Assembly: GCF_018221685.1 (NCBI RefSeq)
Contig: NZ_JAGJTM010000004.1
Location: 62,001 to 126,000, forward strand
Reading direction: 5' to 3'
Origin: Bombella apis
Lineage (GTDB): Bacteria > Pseudomonadota > Alphaproteobacteria > Acetobacterales > Acetobacteraceae
Length of the DNA stretch: 64,000 bases
Under the pieces are notes generated by a model that saw only the letters and a list, made by a program, of their open reading frames with translations, had not been told where the DNA came from and made no database searches. This document shows, piece by piece, positions 1-9,092 of the stretch. The number at the start of each line of letters is the position of its first letter. Position 1 is the stretch's first letter. The translations under genes were made by a program, and so were the position numbers.

Positions 1-285
1 GTCCATTTCCGGTCCGCCACAGCCCACTTTTTCACCGATATACAGCATGGGGGCTTCATCCATTTCCCCCTCGCCAATGGTGACGGTGCCATCGATGGCA
101 ACCGTATCAAAGGCTTTCCGCATGGCCTCAACAGCGGCGCCATCTGCCGCATTCTTGTCGCCACGACCGGTCCAGCGGGCGGAGGCAATGGCGGCGGCCT
201 CGGTCACACGGGCCAGGTCCAGCCCCAGATTGCGGCCCGTGACCCGATATTCATGGGGAACGTGATGGGGCTGTTTGGCTGTCAT
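1..285 (-). CDS. glpX: Class II fructose-1,6-bisphosphatase, N-terminal part (cut by window edge)
   Basis: Only the first 95 codons are in the window. The reverse strand reads [19 protein letters not shown], then [15 protein letters not shown] and [17 protein letters not shown]. These are hallmark GlpX segments: the GDKNAAD and GEGEMDEAP loops carry metal- and phosphate-binding acidic residues. The enzyme hydrolyses fructose 1,6-bisphosphate to fructose 6-phosphate in gluconeogenesis. Its ATG overlaps the stop codon of hom in an ATGA arrangement, so the two are translationally coupled in one operon. The C-terminal part lies outside the window, so integrity cannot be judged. Confidence 0.93.
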   Translation of the reverse strand, partial: MTAKQPHHVPHEYRVTGRNLGLDLARVTEAAAIASARWTGRGDKNAADGAAVEAMRKAFDTVAIDGTVTIGEGEMDEAPMLYIGEKVGCGGPEMD

Positions 286-1616
286 GGCAGGTCTTCCACT
301 TTCAGGGCTAGTGGAGTGCCTTTTATCAGGGGCATTTCCTCAAGGAGGGGCAGGATGTGGTTGATCCCGCCCAGCGTGACAGGCCCTGTCAGCAGGATGA
401 GCTGTGCGTCGCCCTTCTGTGATGTGTGATGGTGTCCTTTCTCCACGGCAACATCTTCATTGCCGAGGACGGTGCGGATGTCTTCCAGAGCCGTTTCTGC
501 CTCCACGGAGCCCTTCAGCGTGATGCGGAGATAGAAGCGGCTGACCAGGCCCTCCACCGGTTCGCAGGGAATGGGAGCCTGTTCATCTACCCGGCCCCAG
601 AGAGGCAGGCCATGACCACGGGCCAGGTCGATCACGTCGGCCATGACGGCATCGGCCGTGGGGCCTTCCCCGGCACCCTGCCCGGAGATGGTGATGGGAC
701 CACTGAAGGGGCCTTCTGTCGTCAGGGCGTTATAGACGCCATTGACCTGCGCCAGCCCGGACCGTGCCGGGATGAGGCAGGGCTGCACCCAGGCTTCCAC
801 ACGGTCTTCCGGCAGGCGTCGGGCCACGCCCAGCATCTTGATGGCATAGCCCAGCTTGCGGGCCTGATGGATGTCATCTGTGGTGATGCGCCGCATCCCG
901 CTGACAGCCAGACTGTCAAAAACGATCGGGCGGAAGGCGATGGCTGTCAGGATGCTCAGCTTGTGGGCAGCGTCCCAGCCATCAATGTCGGCAGAGGGAT
1001 CGGCCTCGGCATAACCCTTGTCCTGGGCCTCTTTCAGCACATCCTCGAAGGCACGGCCTGTTTCGGCCATTTCGGTGAGGATGAAGTTGCTTGTCCCATT
1101 GAGGATACCGCCCAGACGGGTCAGGGCATCAGCCGCCACCCCCTCCCGGACTACCTTGATGGCCGGGATGCCACCCGCCACGGCGGCCTCGAACAGGAGA
1201 GGAGCTCCATGCTGGTGGCTGAGATGGGCCAGCTCTTCTGCATGGCGGGCGACCAGCGCCTTGTTGGCCGTCACGACGGCCTTGCCTGCCTTCAGGGCTT
1301 CTGTCACCAGCGTGTGGGCTGTTCCTTCGGCCCCGCCCATCAGTTCGACAACAACGTCCACATTCGGGTCATTGGCCAGAGCCACGGGGTCGTCATGCCA
1401 GTAGAGGCCGGAAAGGTCGATCCCACGGTCCCGCGTACGGTTACGGGCGCTGACGGCTACGACCTCGATGCTGCGGCCGGTGCGGTGGCGCAGCAGGTCT
1501 GCATGTTCACGCAGCAGACGGATGACGCCCGTACCCACTGTCCCGAGGCCGGCAATGCCCAGCCGGAGCGGGGATGTGACGGAGGATGAGGCAGTGTTGC
1601 GATGTACGGAAGTCAT
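282..1616 (-). CDS. hom: Homoserine dehydrogenase
   Basis: Reduces aspartate semialdehyde to homoserine, the branch point to threonine and methionine, in the cytosol. The 444-residue length is normal for the monofunctional enzyme. An N-terminal Rossmann motif GLGTVGTG (about residues 23-30) binds NAD(P)H. The catalytic region contains [14 protein letters not shown], with the family's conserved Asp and Lys residues. The last 90 or so residues look like the regulatory ACT domain, which usually allows threonine feedback inhibition. It lies 57 bp after an AlaC-type aminotransferase on the same strand and overlaps glpX by 4 bp. Confidence 0.96.
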   Translation of the reverse strand: MTSVHRNTASSSVTSPLRLGIAGLGTVGTGVIRLLREHADLLRHRTGRSIEVVAVSARNRTRDRGIDLSGLYWHDDPVALANDPNVDVVVELMGGAEGTAHTLVTEALKAGKAVVTANKALVARHAEELAHLSHQHGAPLLFEAAVAGGIPAIKVVREGVAADALTRLGGILNGTSNFILTEMAETGRAFEDVLKEAQDKGYAEADPSADIDGWDAAHKLSILTAIAFRPIVFDSLAVSGMRRITTDDIHQARKLGYAIKMLGVARRLPEDRVEAWVQPCLIPARSGLAQVNGVYNALTTEGPFSGPITISGQGAGEGPTADAVMADVIDLARGHGLPLWGRVDEQAPIPCEPVEGLVSRFYLRITLKGSVEAETALEDIRTVLGNEDVAVEKGHHHTSQKGDAQLILLTGPVTLGGINHILPLLEEMPLIKGTPLALKVEDLP

Positions 1617-1673
1617 GAGAGGCGGTTTCCTGTCAGGCTGTGGCCCTGCATGGAGGCAGGGCCGGGTGTGGCA

Positions 1674-2867
1674 TTATGGTTTGAGGGCGCTGTGCTGGTT
1701 CATGAAGTTTTTGATGGACCGTGTGGCCTGGCGGAGGCGCTGGTTGTTCTCCACCAGCCCGATACGGACAAAGCCATCCCCGTGTTCCCCGAAGCCCAGC
1801 CCCGGCGCCACGGCAACCTTGGCTTCCTTCAGAAGAAGCTTGGAAAATTCCACGCTGCCCATGTGGGCGAACTGGGGAGGAATCGGAGCCCAGGCGAACA
1901 TGGAGCCTTCCGGTGTCGGAACATTCCACCCTGCTGCATGGAGGCCACGTATGAGCACGTCACGCCGGTCCTTGTAGAGCAGACGCATGTTCTCCACATA
2001 ATCCTGCGGACCGTTCAGGGCGGCGGTGGCTGCAACCTGCACCGGTGTGAACGCTCCATAATCCAGATAGGACTTGATGCGTGTCAGCGCCTGGATGAGG
2101 CGGGGATTGCCAGCCGCAAAGCCGATTCGCCACCCCGCCATGGAATAGGTCTTGGACATGGAGGTGAACTCCACGGCAATGTCCTTGGCCCCTTCAATGG
2201 AGAGAATGGAGGGCGGGGGCTCATCCCCGAAGTAGAGCTCTGAATAGGCGAGATCGGACAAGACCCAGATGTTTTCTCTCCGGGCGAATTTGACAATCTC
2301 CCTGTAGAACTCCTTCGAGGCGAGATAGGCCGTCGGGTTGGAGGGGAAATTGATGATGAGCGCCGTCGGCTTGGGGACAGAGTGGCGCACGGCCCGGTAC
2401 AGGGCCTCCAGCATGGCATCATCTGGCGAGGCCGGAACGGAGCGGACAGAGGCCCCGGCAATGATGAAGCCGAACTGGTGGATGGGGTAGGACGGGTTGG
2501 GGACCAGAATGGTATCGCCGGGGCTCGTGATGGCGGAGGCCAGATTGGCCAGCCCTTCCTTGGAGCCGAGCGTGGCGATGATTTCCGTTTCCGGGTCCAG
2601 CTTCACGCCAAAGCGGCGTTCGTAATAGGCGGCCTGCGCTTTTCGGAGGCCGGGAATCCCACGGCTGACGGAGTAGCCATGCACACGGGGATTGCGCAGC
2701 GTTTCTGCCAGCTTGTCGATGACATGCTGGGGGGGCGGGCTGTCCGGGTTGCCCATGCCGAGGTCCACAATATCCTCTCCGGCGGCACGCGCGGCGGCCT
2801 TGGCCTTGTTGACTTCGGCAAAGACATAAGGCGGCAGGCGGCGGATCTTGTGGAACTCTTCGGTCAT
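1674..2867 (-). CDS. PLP-dependent class I/II aminotransferase (AlaC/DapL-like)
   Basis: A fold-type I aminotransferase of 397 residues. LGMGNPDSPPP near the N-terminus and FTSMSKTYSMAGWRIGF around residue 240 hold the PLP-binding lysine (SxSK). NFPSNPTA and SDLAYSEL supply the cofactor-contacting Asn and Tyr. The family includes alanine transaminase AlaC and is often labelled LL-diaminopimelate aminotransferase, so substrate is not fixed by sequence alone. The window's longest frame starts at a TTG (2876), but the ATG at 2867 gives the usual MTEEFHKIRRLPPYVF start. Its place directly before hom suggests a link to aspartate-family or alanine metabolism. Confidence 0.9.
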   Translation of the reverse strand: MTEEFHKIRRLPPYVFAEVNKAKAAARAAGEDIVDLGMGNPDSPPPQHVIDKLAETLRNPRVHGYSVSRGIPGLRKAQAAYYERRFGVKLDPETEIIATLGSKEGLANLASAITSPGDTILVPNPSYPIHQFGFIIAGASVRSVPASPDDAMLEALYRAVRHSVPKPTALIINFPSNPTAYLASKEFYREIVKFARRENIWVLSDLAYSELYFGDEPPPSILSIEGAKDIAVEFTSMSKTYSMAGWRIGFAAGNPRLIQALTRIKSYLDYGAFTPVQVAATAALNGPQDYVENMRLLYKDRRDVLIRGLHAAGWNVPTPEGSMFAWAPIPPQFAHMGSVEFSKLLLKEAKVAVAPGLGFGEHGDGFVRIGLVENNQRLRQATRSIKNFMNQHSALKP

Positions 2868-3016
2868 GATACTCAATCAGTCAGATGGAAGGGAGCCGGG
2901 CTGGCTCCCGGGAAACGGGCATCCCATGTTTCATGAGGCTGGTCAGTCCGGCAAGGGGGGGCCAGCAGAAAAGACGGAATTTTTACCTGGTTCGTGCCTC
3001 TATGGTCCTGCGGCCT

Positions 3017-3988
3017 TCAGTGGGCGGGGGCAGTTCCGGCCCTGATGTTCTTTTCGTAAGAGACACGCACGCCATCGCCGATGGCCTCCCCTGTCAGGCG
3101 CATGTCGTCATGCGGCACGCCGAGGCTGGCCAGACGCTGGGCAACGGCCCGGGCCCGGAGCAGGGCCAGACCGATTTCATGCGTCTGTTCATCAGGAGAA
3201 AGGCCGCTTTGGGCGCTCAGGGTCGTGCCGAAGCCCCGGATGAGCAGGAGATGACGGTGTCGCTGGGCTACGATCTGGTTGAACGTGTCTGTCTGGTCTC
3301 CATCCAGATGGTCGGTATCGGCCTGGAAACGCACCAGAGCCCCGACCGGTGTGGCGGTATCGAAATCCGGTATGACGGGCAGAACCGTGCTGGGGAGTGA
3401 AAAGCCGGGGAAAAGCAGAGGCTTTGGCGGCTGGCCGGGGTCCGGCAGGTGGATGGGCAGCGCATGGGTGACGGGCTGGTAGATCAGGCTGGAGCCACTG
3501 CCTGCCGGGCCGGTGGACCTGTCCTGACGGATGATGGCCGGATGGCTGGCAGCAGGCCCGTTGCTCTGGCTTTCCAGCGTCATGGAACCGCCATTCTGGG
3601 GCTGGGGTGGTGGCGGGTTCATCATGCCGATGGGCAGGGCCCCGCCAGCAGCGGAAATGCGCTGGGAGTAGTTGCGATCCCGCTCCAGACGAGTCGTGAT
3701 CATCGCCCGGGCATCGGCACTTGGGAATTCCGGCCGGGTGGTGGGGATGAGGGCGATGTTGGGGGCGGGCCTGTCATAACCCGGCGTGGGGGGGCGCAGC
3801 CGTCTGATCTCCCCGCCCATGATGTCGTGTGCGATGTCCCGTGTGGTGTCGATGGCATCACGGTGCTGGCAGCCTGCGGTGAAGGCAGGCAGGGCCAGCA
3901 GGCAGAGCCCGAACCGGAAGAGGCCGGCACCCCGTGTGAGGGTGGTGGAAATGGAACGGAAAGAACGGGTGAAAAGGCTGGGTGTCAT
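3017..3988 (-). CDS. Predicted lipoprotein with weak OmpA-like C-terminus
   Basis: A 323-residue protein. Residues 1-40 form a signal sequence (basic start, LCLLALPAF core) ending in a lipobox-like TAGC, so it is probably lipid-anchored. The middle is Pro-rich and low in complexity. The last 100 residues (from [16 protein letters not shown] to [15 protein letters not shown]) resemble an OmpA/Pal-type peptidoglycan-binding fold, including the [14 protein letters not shown] helix, but the match is loose. It is transcribed away from the clpP-like gene. No specific function can be assigned; a structural role in the envelope is an inference. Confidence 0.7.
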   Translation of the reverse strand: MTPSLFTRSFRSISTTLTRGAGLFRFGLCLLALPAFTAGCQHRDAIDTTRDIAHDIMGGEIRRLRPPTPGYDRPAPNIALIPTTRPEFPSADARAMITTRLERDRNYSQRISAAGGALPIGMMNPPPPQPQNGGSMTLESQSNGPAASHPAIIRQDRSTGPAGSGSSLIYQPVTHALPIHLPDPGQPPKPLLFPGFSLPSTVLPVIPDFDTATPVGALVRFQADTDHLDGDQTDTFNQIVAQRHRHLLLIRGFGTTLSAQSGLSPDEQTHEIGLALLRARAVAQRLASLGVPHDDMRLTGEAIGDGVRVSYEKNIRAGTAPAH

Positions 3989-4213
3989 GGTCCGGCGTGC
4001 AACAGGGCGGAAGGGGCAGGGCCAAAACAGGAAAGCCCCGGAATGAAAGGGTGGGGAGGCAGGATATGTGTCTCTTCCCTCGGACGCAATTCCTTACTGG
4101 GGAAGAAAGGGAGAAAAAGGGTCCTGATTCGATCATGGGAAATGATGAAAAAGCTGCAAGAAAGCGTCGTTTTAAGGCTTGGCAGAGAGGTCAAGCAGGG
4201 GCAGGATAGCGGC

Positions 4214-4924
4214 ATGATGACATATGATGAATGCCACACCCATGATGTTGCCCGCCTGCGGGCTTCTGCCTCTTCTGGAGAGGATGTCCGCCATGGCACC
4301 GCCACGGTGCGTCCCCGCATGGAGGACGAGCCGGATGGGCCTCCGGAGGACGAGAAAAAGTCCGGCCCGGCCCCGGAGGTGGAGCGCCACCTCTTCGAGC
4401 AGCGCAAGGTGCTGATCTTCGGTGGAGTGAATGACCGCATGGCCCGTGACATTACGGGCAGGCTGCTGGCTCTGGCTGGGGAATCGGACAGGCCGATTGA
4501 TGTTTACGTCAATTCTCCCGGCGGCCACGTGGAGAGCGGCGATACCATCCATGACATGATCCGCTTTGTGGATTCTGTTGCTCCGGTCAACATCATCGGT
4601 ACGGGCTGGGTGGCGTCTGCCGGTGCGCTGATTTTTGCGGCGGGGCGTCCGGAGCGGCGTCTGTGTCTTCCCAATACCCGGTTCCTGCTGCACCAGCCGA
4701 TGGGCGGCGTGCGGGGCCCGGCGACCGATATTGATATCGAGGCCCGCGAGATCATCAAGATGCGTGAACGTCTGAACAGGCTTTTCGCGCGTGAAACGGG
4801 ACAGCCCTACGAGAAAGTGGCCCGTGATACGGACCGCAACTACTGGATGTCGGCGAAGGAGGCGGTTGAGTACGGGCTTGTTGGCCGCATCATTTCTTCG
4901 GCAGCCGATCTCGAACAGGCCTGA
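4214..4924 (+). CDS. clpP: ClpP-family serine protease paralogue
   Basis: The ClpP core runs from about residue 65 to the end. [12 protein letters not shown] supplies the nucleophile Ser, [10 protein letters not shown] the His, and [18 protein letters not shown] the Asp, so the catalytic triad is intact. It differs from the canonical housekeeping ClpP (which has ASMGA around the Ser) and carries a charged 60-residue N-terminal extension. The start at 4214 follows a weak AGGAT; an internal ATG at 4319 would give 201 residues, closer to the usual ClpP length. No clpX is adjacent, so this is probably a second, accessory ClpP. It is 26 bp upstream of the ferritin-like gene and probably co-transcribed with it. 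Confidence 0.85.
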   Translation: MMTYDECHTHDVARLRASASSGEDVRHGTATVRPRMEDEPDGPPEDEKKSGPAPEVERHLFEQRKVLIFGGVNDRMARDITGRLLALAGESDRPIDVYVNSPGGHVESGDTIHDMIRFVDSVAPVNIIGTGWVASAGALIFAAGRPERRLCLPNTRFLLHQPMGGVRGPATDIDIEAREIIKMRERLNRLFARETGQPYEKVARDTDRNYWMSAKEAVEYGLVGRIISSAADLEQA

Positions 4925-4950
4925 GTCCCAGCAAGGAAAGGAGCCTTATC

Positions 4951-5970
4951 GTGAGCGATGCATATAAAGCGGACGGGAAGAGCTCTCTGGCGGATATTTA
5001 TTCCCATCTGCCGGATAGCCCATCCGAAAAAACGCTGGAGCAGGTGGACTACGATGCCCGCCACTGGAGCAGCCCGGTCAAAGGGCCGCTGAAGCCGGGT
5101 ACCCCGGAGCACAAGAAGGCCATGGCCGACATGTTCCGGGAGACGTTCAACCCCTACAAGCCGTCAGTCATCCCCTGGCCGAAGCTGGACCCGGAGACGC
5201 TGCACCGCATCACCTCCCTGCCGATCTGGGATATCGCCGTGCAGACCGAAGGCAAGGCCCGCCTGCGCATGGCTGCCTATGCCGACATGCTGGACGACCC
5301 GGATGTGAAGGACGCCATTGCCCGTAATGCATGGGAAGAGAACCGCCACAAGGAGGTTCTGGCCCGCATGGTGGAGCATTACGGTATTCCGCTTGCCCCG
5401 GAAGACCCTTACATCGAACCGCGGGATACGGAATGGGCCTATCTGGTGACGGGTTTCTCCGAGTGCTGGGACAGCTTCTTCGCCTTCGGTCTGTTTTCTC
5501 TGGCCGAGAAGGCCGGCCTGTTCCCGATGGAGCTGATCGAGACATTCGAGCCTGTCATGCAGGAGGAGTGTCGCCACATCCTGCTGTTTGCCAACTGGCT
5601 GGCTTACCATCGTGCCGTCATGCCGCTCTGGCGCCGTCCGTGGTTCGAGATGCGGGTGATCGGTGTGCTGTTCTTCCTGCTTTATGAGCGTCTGAGCCTC
5701 GTCCGCAGCTTTGATGATGATGGCGTGGAGCATACGCAGGACAACAATTTCACCGTGACCGGTGCCCAGAGCATGACGGACAAGAAGGTGGATTTTGTTG
5801 AGCTGATGGAGCTGTGCCTCAAGGAGAACGAGCGCCGCTTTGCAGGGTATGACCCCCGCCTGCTGCGCCCGCAGATGGCACCGTTTGCGGCCCGCATGGC
5901 CCTGCGCGGTGTCAAGCTGTGGCGTCGCCTGCGTGGTCAGAAGGATGGTGATGCCCATCAGGCTGCCTGA
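4951..5970 (+). CDS. Ferritin-like diiron protein
   Basis: A 339-residue protein starting at GTG behind a strong AAGGAG. It contains two ExxH metal motifs spaced as in ferritin-like four-helix bundles: E130-N-R-H133 and E206-C-R-H209, with other candidate Glu ligands at about E100 and E171. A hydrophobic helix, VIGVLFFLLY, follows the second motif and may make it membrane-associated. The fold suggests an oxygen-activating di-iron centre (hydroxylase or oxidase) or iron handling. I do not recognise a characterised member. Coupled expression with the ClpP paralogue is likely from the 26-bp spacing. Confidence 0.72.
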   Translation: MSDAYKADGKSSLADIYSHLPDSPSEKTLEQVDYDARHWSSPVKGPLKPGTPEHKKAMADMFRETFNPYKPSVIPWPKLDPETLHRITSLPIWDIAVQTEGKARLRMAAYADMLDDPDVKDAIARNAWEENRHKEVLARMVEHYGIPLAPEDPYIEPRDTEWAYLVTGFSECWDSFFAFGLFSLAEKAGLFPMELIETFEPVMQEECRHILLFANWLAYHRAVMPLWRRPWFEMRVIGVLFFLLYERLSLVRSFDDDGVEHTQDNNFTVTGAQSMTDKKVDFVELMELCLKENERRFAGYDPRLLRPQMAPFAARMALRGVKLWRRLRGQKDGDAHQAA

Positions 5971-6000
5971 GGGGTAGTGCCAGTTCTTGGGACTGGATGG

Positions 6001-6040
6001 AAAAAAGCCCTGCTCCAATGTGCTGGAGCGGGGCTTTTTG
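6001..6040 (+). terminator. Intrinsic terminator after the ferritin-like gene
   Basis: An A6 run, then GCCC-T-GCTCCA, a short loop, TGGAGC-G-GGGC and T5. The flanking A and T runs let it serve both directions, so it may also act for recA on the minus strand. Confidence 0.85.
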
Positions 6041-6051
6041 CATGAGGCGTT

Positions 6052-6081
6052 CTTTTGTCCCCCGCTGCTGGGGGACAAAAG
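6052..6081 (-). terminator. Hairpin just downstream of recA
   Basis: A perfect 12-bp stem, CTTTTGTCCCCC, with a 6-nt loop GCTGCT, ends 9 bp after the recA stop. There is no extended U tract on the minus strand, so it may be an RNA-stabilising hairpin working with the neighbouring terminator. Confidence 0.65.
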
Positions 6082-6090
6082 GACCTTCCG

Positions 6091-7191
6091 TCAGCTTTTG
6101 CGGCGGTTGCCGGTGCTGGTGCTGTCCAGCGGCAGCTCATTGGATGAATCCGTATCATCCTCTGCCGACTCACCAACCATCATGTCTTCAGCGATGATGC
6201 CAGCATCCTGCCGGACCCGTTTTTCAATTTCCGCAGCCATTTCAGGATGCTCACGCAGATACTGCTTTGCATTTTCCCGGCCCTGGCCGATGCGGGTGCT
6301 GTCGTAAGAAAACCAGGCGCCAGATTTCTCCACCACATTGGCCTTTACGCCAAGGTCCAGCAGCTCGCCCATTTTGCTGACGCCCTCGCCATACATGATG
6401 TCGAATTCCACCTGCCGGAAAGGGGGGGCCATCTTGTTCTTGACGACCTTCACCCGTGTCTGGTTGCCCACGACCTCGTCCTTGTCCTTCACGGAGCCGA
6501 TGCGGCGGATGTCCAGGCGGATGGAGGAATAGAATTTCAGGGCGTTGCCGCCTGTCGTGGTTTCCGGATTGCCGAACATCACGCCAATCTTCATGCGGAT
6601 CTGGTTCAGGAAGATGATGGTGGTGTTGGAGCGGGAAACGGAGCCTGTCAGCTTGCGCAGGGCCTGGCTCATCAGGCGGGCATGGAGGCCGACATGGCTG
6701 TCCCCCATTTCCCCTTCCAGCTCGGCCTTGGGCACGAGGGCAGCGACAGAGTCCACGACCAGAATGTCGATGGCCCCGGAGCGGACGAGCGTATCAGCAA
6801 TTTCCAGAGCCTGTTCCCCGGCATCTGGCTGGCTGAGCAGCAGATTGTCGATGTCCACCCCCAGCTTGCGGGCATAAATGGGGTCCAGCGCATGTTCAGC
6901 ATCAATGAAGGCAGCCGTACCGCCCTTTTTTTGCGCTTCAGCCACGGCGTGGAGAGCCAGCGTGGTCTTGCCGGAGCTCTCCGGGCCGTAAATCTCGATG
7001 ATGCGGCCCCGTGGCAGCCCACCGATGCCCAGCCCGATATCCAGTCCCAGCGACCCGGTGGAAATGACATCCACCTGCTCCTTGGGCCGCTGGCCCAGCC
7101 GCATGATGGACCCCTTGCCGAAGGAGCGTTCGATCTGGCTGAGAGCGCCATCCAGCGCTTTGCTTCTTTCTGCGTTCTTGTCTGCTGACAT
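6091..7191 (-). CDS. recA: RecA recombinase
   Basis: The strand-exchange ATPase and LexA co-protease activator, 366 residues. The chosen start is [13 protein letters not shown] at 7191, behind GAGGT; a longer in-frame extension to 7248 looks untranslated. The Walker A is GPESSGKT, Walker [11 protein letters not shown], loop L1 [10 protein letters not shown], and loop L2 begins at [16 protein letters not shown]. The C-terminal tail is acidic ([10 protein letters not shown]), as is usual. An alphaproteobacterial LexA box lies about 130 bp upstream, which supports SOS control. Confidence 0.98.
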   Translation of the reverse strand: MSADKNAERSKALDGALSQIERSFGKGSIMRLGQRPKEQVDVISTGSLGLDIGLGIGGLPRGRIIEIYGPESSGKTTLALHAVAEAQKKGGTAAFIDAEHALDPIYARKLGVDIDNLLLSQPDAGEQALEIADTLVRSGAIDILVVDSVAALVPKAELEGEMGDSHVGLHARLMSQALRKLTGSVSRSNTTIIFLNQIRMKIGVMFGNPETTTGGNALKFYSSIRLDIRRIGSVKDKDEVVGNQTRVKVVKNKMAPPFRQVEFDIMYGEGVSKMGELLDLGVKANVVEKSGAWFSYDSTRIGQGRENAKQYLREHPEMAAEIEKRVRQDAGIIAEDMMVGESAEDDTDSSNELPLDSTSTGNRRKS

Positions 7192-7220
7192 GAAGACCTC
7201 GTGACTGACAGGCCCCGGAT

Positions 7221-7262
7221 GATGGGGCAGGGAGTGGTGGCGGGGCATGTGCCTGCCCCATC
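7221..7262 (-). repeat. 11-bp inverted repeat in the recA leader
   Basis: GATGGGGCAGG (7221-7231) and CCTGCCCCATC (7252-7262) are perfect complements around a 20-nt loop. The hairpin would sit about 30 nt before the recA start codon in its mRNA. Confidence 0.8.
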
Positions 7263-7275
7263 AGATGGCGTTCAG

Positions 7276-7315
7276 AAGGGCTCTGGACAAGCCCTTGGGG
7301 CGTATCTGTCCAGAG
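7276..7315 (-). repeat. Two overlapping, mutually exclusive hairpins
   Basis: CTCTGGACA (7281-7289) pairs perfectly with TGTCCAGAG (7307-7315). AAGGGCT (7276-7282) pairs perfectly with AGCCCTT (7290-7296). The stems share bases 7281-7282, so only one full stem can form. They lie just past the stop of the GGT-like gene and before recA, and could be its terminator or part of the recA leader. Confidence 0.7.
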
Positions 7316-7319
7316 TGGT

Positions 7320-7334
7320 GTTCCCTGCTGGTTC
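7320..7334 (-). promoter_or_regulatory. LexA (SOS) box upstream of recA
   Basis: GTTC-CCTGCTG-GTTC matches the alphaproteobacterial LexA operator GTTC-N7-GTTC exactly. It overlaps the stop codon of the GGT-like gene, which implies that the recA promoter lies in this 140-bp gap. The match is seen directly; the function follows from the known alphaproteobacterial SOS consensus. Confidence 0.8.
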
Positions 7335-8754
7335 AGTGGGTGATGGTATGGGCGGTCAGACCGTTCCCGTTGGGGGCGGCCTGTCCGACACAGTCATCAC
7401 CGGAGCAGACGATGCTGTTGAGCTGCCCTGTCCCTGTAGAGGGAGCAATGGCCTGCCCCTGTGCGAGCTGCCGCAGCGCATCAGCAACGCTCTGGGCGGC
7501 GTCGTTCTGCCCCGAGGCTGCAAGGACGGCCTGCATCCGTTTGTGGGGGGCTTCCAGCATGGCAGCGCTGAGGAGCGGGCGGGGGTAGTCATGCGGGGCT
7601 CCAGCGAGGACGACCCCCGTACTGCCGGCCAGACGCCCCGTGCCAAACAGGTTGTTGTCTGTCAGCACGCAGCCAACGCTCAGGCCATGGCCATCCCGTA
7701 CGACAAAGGAGGTGGAGGCCGGCAGAGGGGGCAGGCCGGTGGCATCGCTCTGGCCAGAGGCCATGAATATCTGGCCTTCCTGGAGGCTTGTCCGGCCGGA
7801 ACGGCGCCATGCGCTGATGACATTTTCAGCCCGCAGGTTCTGGCGGAAGGCTGCAGCACTGCCCAGTCCACCATCAGCTGGTGGCGCAAGGAAGCTGAGG
7901 CGATACGGCCCGCTGGTAAAATGCAGGGCAGATGTCTGTCCGGGCAGGGAGCGGCGCAGGTCGTCGCGTGTCAGGCCTGCACCAGCCTTGTTGGCCTGTG
8001 TGACAAAAACATCGGACAGGGCACCGGTATAGAGGTCTCCCACCCCAACCAGTTTCAGGCGGGAGAGGAATGACGTCAGGCGGGGCTGGGTCAGCTGGTC
8101 CCCTTCCCGGATGGCCACACCGGAATCCCCCCGGCTGAAGAGGGCCTTCATTCCTTCGTTGGAAAGGAGAGGCCCCTGCACGGCGGCGATGTCACTGGCC
8201 AGCTGGCGGCTGACCGTGATGCCCTGCTGGCCAAGTGTTATGGCCGGGTCGATCGTATCACCCAGCTGGACTGACCCGTACCGGAGATTCAGCAGGAACA
8301 GTCCACGGGCCATCATGGGTACGGCAGCGGGGCGGTCTCCGCCCGTGCCGGTGCCGTCAACAGGCAGGAAGGAAATGCTCTCGGCGGGCTGGCCCGGGCG
8401 GGCAACCAGGCAGGCCCCGCCACCTCCCAGAGAGGCACGGGAGGGGAGTGTGACGGACAGAGCGAAGGCCGTTGCCGTGGCAGCATCGGCGGCATTGCCC
8501 CCACGGGCGAGGACATCACGGCCGACCAGTGCTGCCTGCGGTTCATCAGCTACCACAATGCCTGTGTTGGCTCTGGCGGATGGGGCTGTATGGCCGAAGA
8601 GATGATGCTTGAGGCTCCTGCCACCAGAACAGGCGACAAGGCTGCTGCCCAGAAGGCTCAGGCAGGCCAGCAGACCAAGCCCGCGCGCCCACCGGGGAGT
8701 GGGACGGTCAGACAGGCAGGGGGGATGAGGGGTCCGGCTGTCAGGCTTTACCAC
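7333..8754 (-). CDS. Gamma-glutamyltranspeptidase-like lipoprotein, catalytic residues apparently lost
   Basis: A 473-residue protein starting at GTG after GGAG. Its signal peptide, GLLACLSLLGSSLVAC, ends in a clear lipobox. The body follows the GGT fold: DEPQAALVGRDVLARGGNAADAA near residue 70, and VGCVLTDNNLFGTGRLAG in the small-subunit region. The residues that make GGT work look altered by eye. The Thr-Thr nucleophile site reads PASTSF, the substrate Arg of FRExAP is replaced in SFLPVDG, and the SSMSPT and GSPGG loops are not preserved. It may be a structural or binding homologue rather than a transpeptidase. Confidence 0.75.
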   Translation of the reverse strand: MVKPDSRTPHPPCLSDRPTPRWARGLGLLACLSLLGSSLVACSGGRSLKHHLFGHTAPSARANTGIVVADEPQAALVGRDVLARGGNAADAATATAFALSVTLPSRASLGGGGACLVARPGQPAESISFLPVDGTGTGGDRPAAVPMMARGLFLLNLRYGSVQLGDTIDPAITLGQQGITVSRQLASDIAAVQGPLLSNEGMKALFSRGDSGVAIREGDQLTQPRLTSFLSRLKLVGVGDLYTGALSDVFVTQANKAGAGLTRDDLRRSLPGQTSALHFTSGPYRLSFLAPPADGGLGSAAAFRQNLRAENVISAWRRSGRTSLQEGQIFMASGQSDATGLPPLPASTSFVVRDGHGLSVGCVLTDNNLFGTGRLAGSTGVVLAGAPHDYPRPLLSAAMLEAPHKRMQAVLAASGQNDAAQSVADALRQLAQGQAIAPSTGTGQLNSIVCSGDDCVGQAAPNGNGLTAHTITH

Positions 8755-9092
8755 GGTGGCGGCTCTCCAGTGTTGCGGGTCACGATCAGGGCTGTTTGCA
8801 GGGACTGTCTGCCATCATGGCGGTCCCGGATTGAGGTATGATAGCGTTAAACTGCCGGGATTGGGAGGGCAACCCCGCAGGGGGTGGTTTTAACGGGTCT
8901 TACATGCTTCGGCTGTAGGCTGGGGAGCAGCATCATCGTTCCTCATGAAGGGATGGGGCTTCAAAAACAGACCGGTTTGCTGTTTAACAGGGCTGGTCAT
9001 CGGGGCGGTTCTACCTGCATGGTCAGGTGGAGGGGCCCCTCTCTTTCTCAAGCGCCCATGAAATGCTGCATAACCCCATGGAGGGCACGACC
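8755..9092. other. Divergent intergenic region, no gene seen
   Basis: 338 bp between the GGT-like gene (minus) and the DsbA-like gene (plus). It must hold both promoters, but no good -35/-10 pair stands out. Two TTTAAC-like elements flank a G/C-rich stretch near 8850-8895. No convincing ORF, RNA or terminator was found. Confidence 0.5.

Noticed and set aside
47..265. 72-codon plus-strand frame at the window start
   Set aside because: It is the shadow of glpX, whose conserved segments read clearly on the minus strand.
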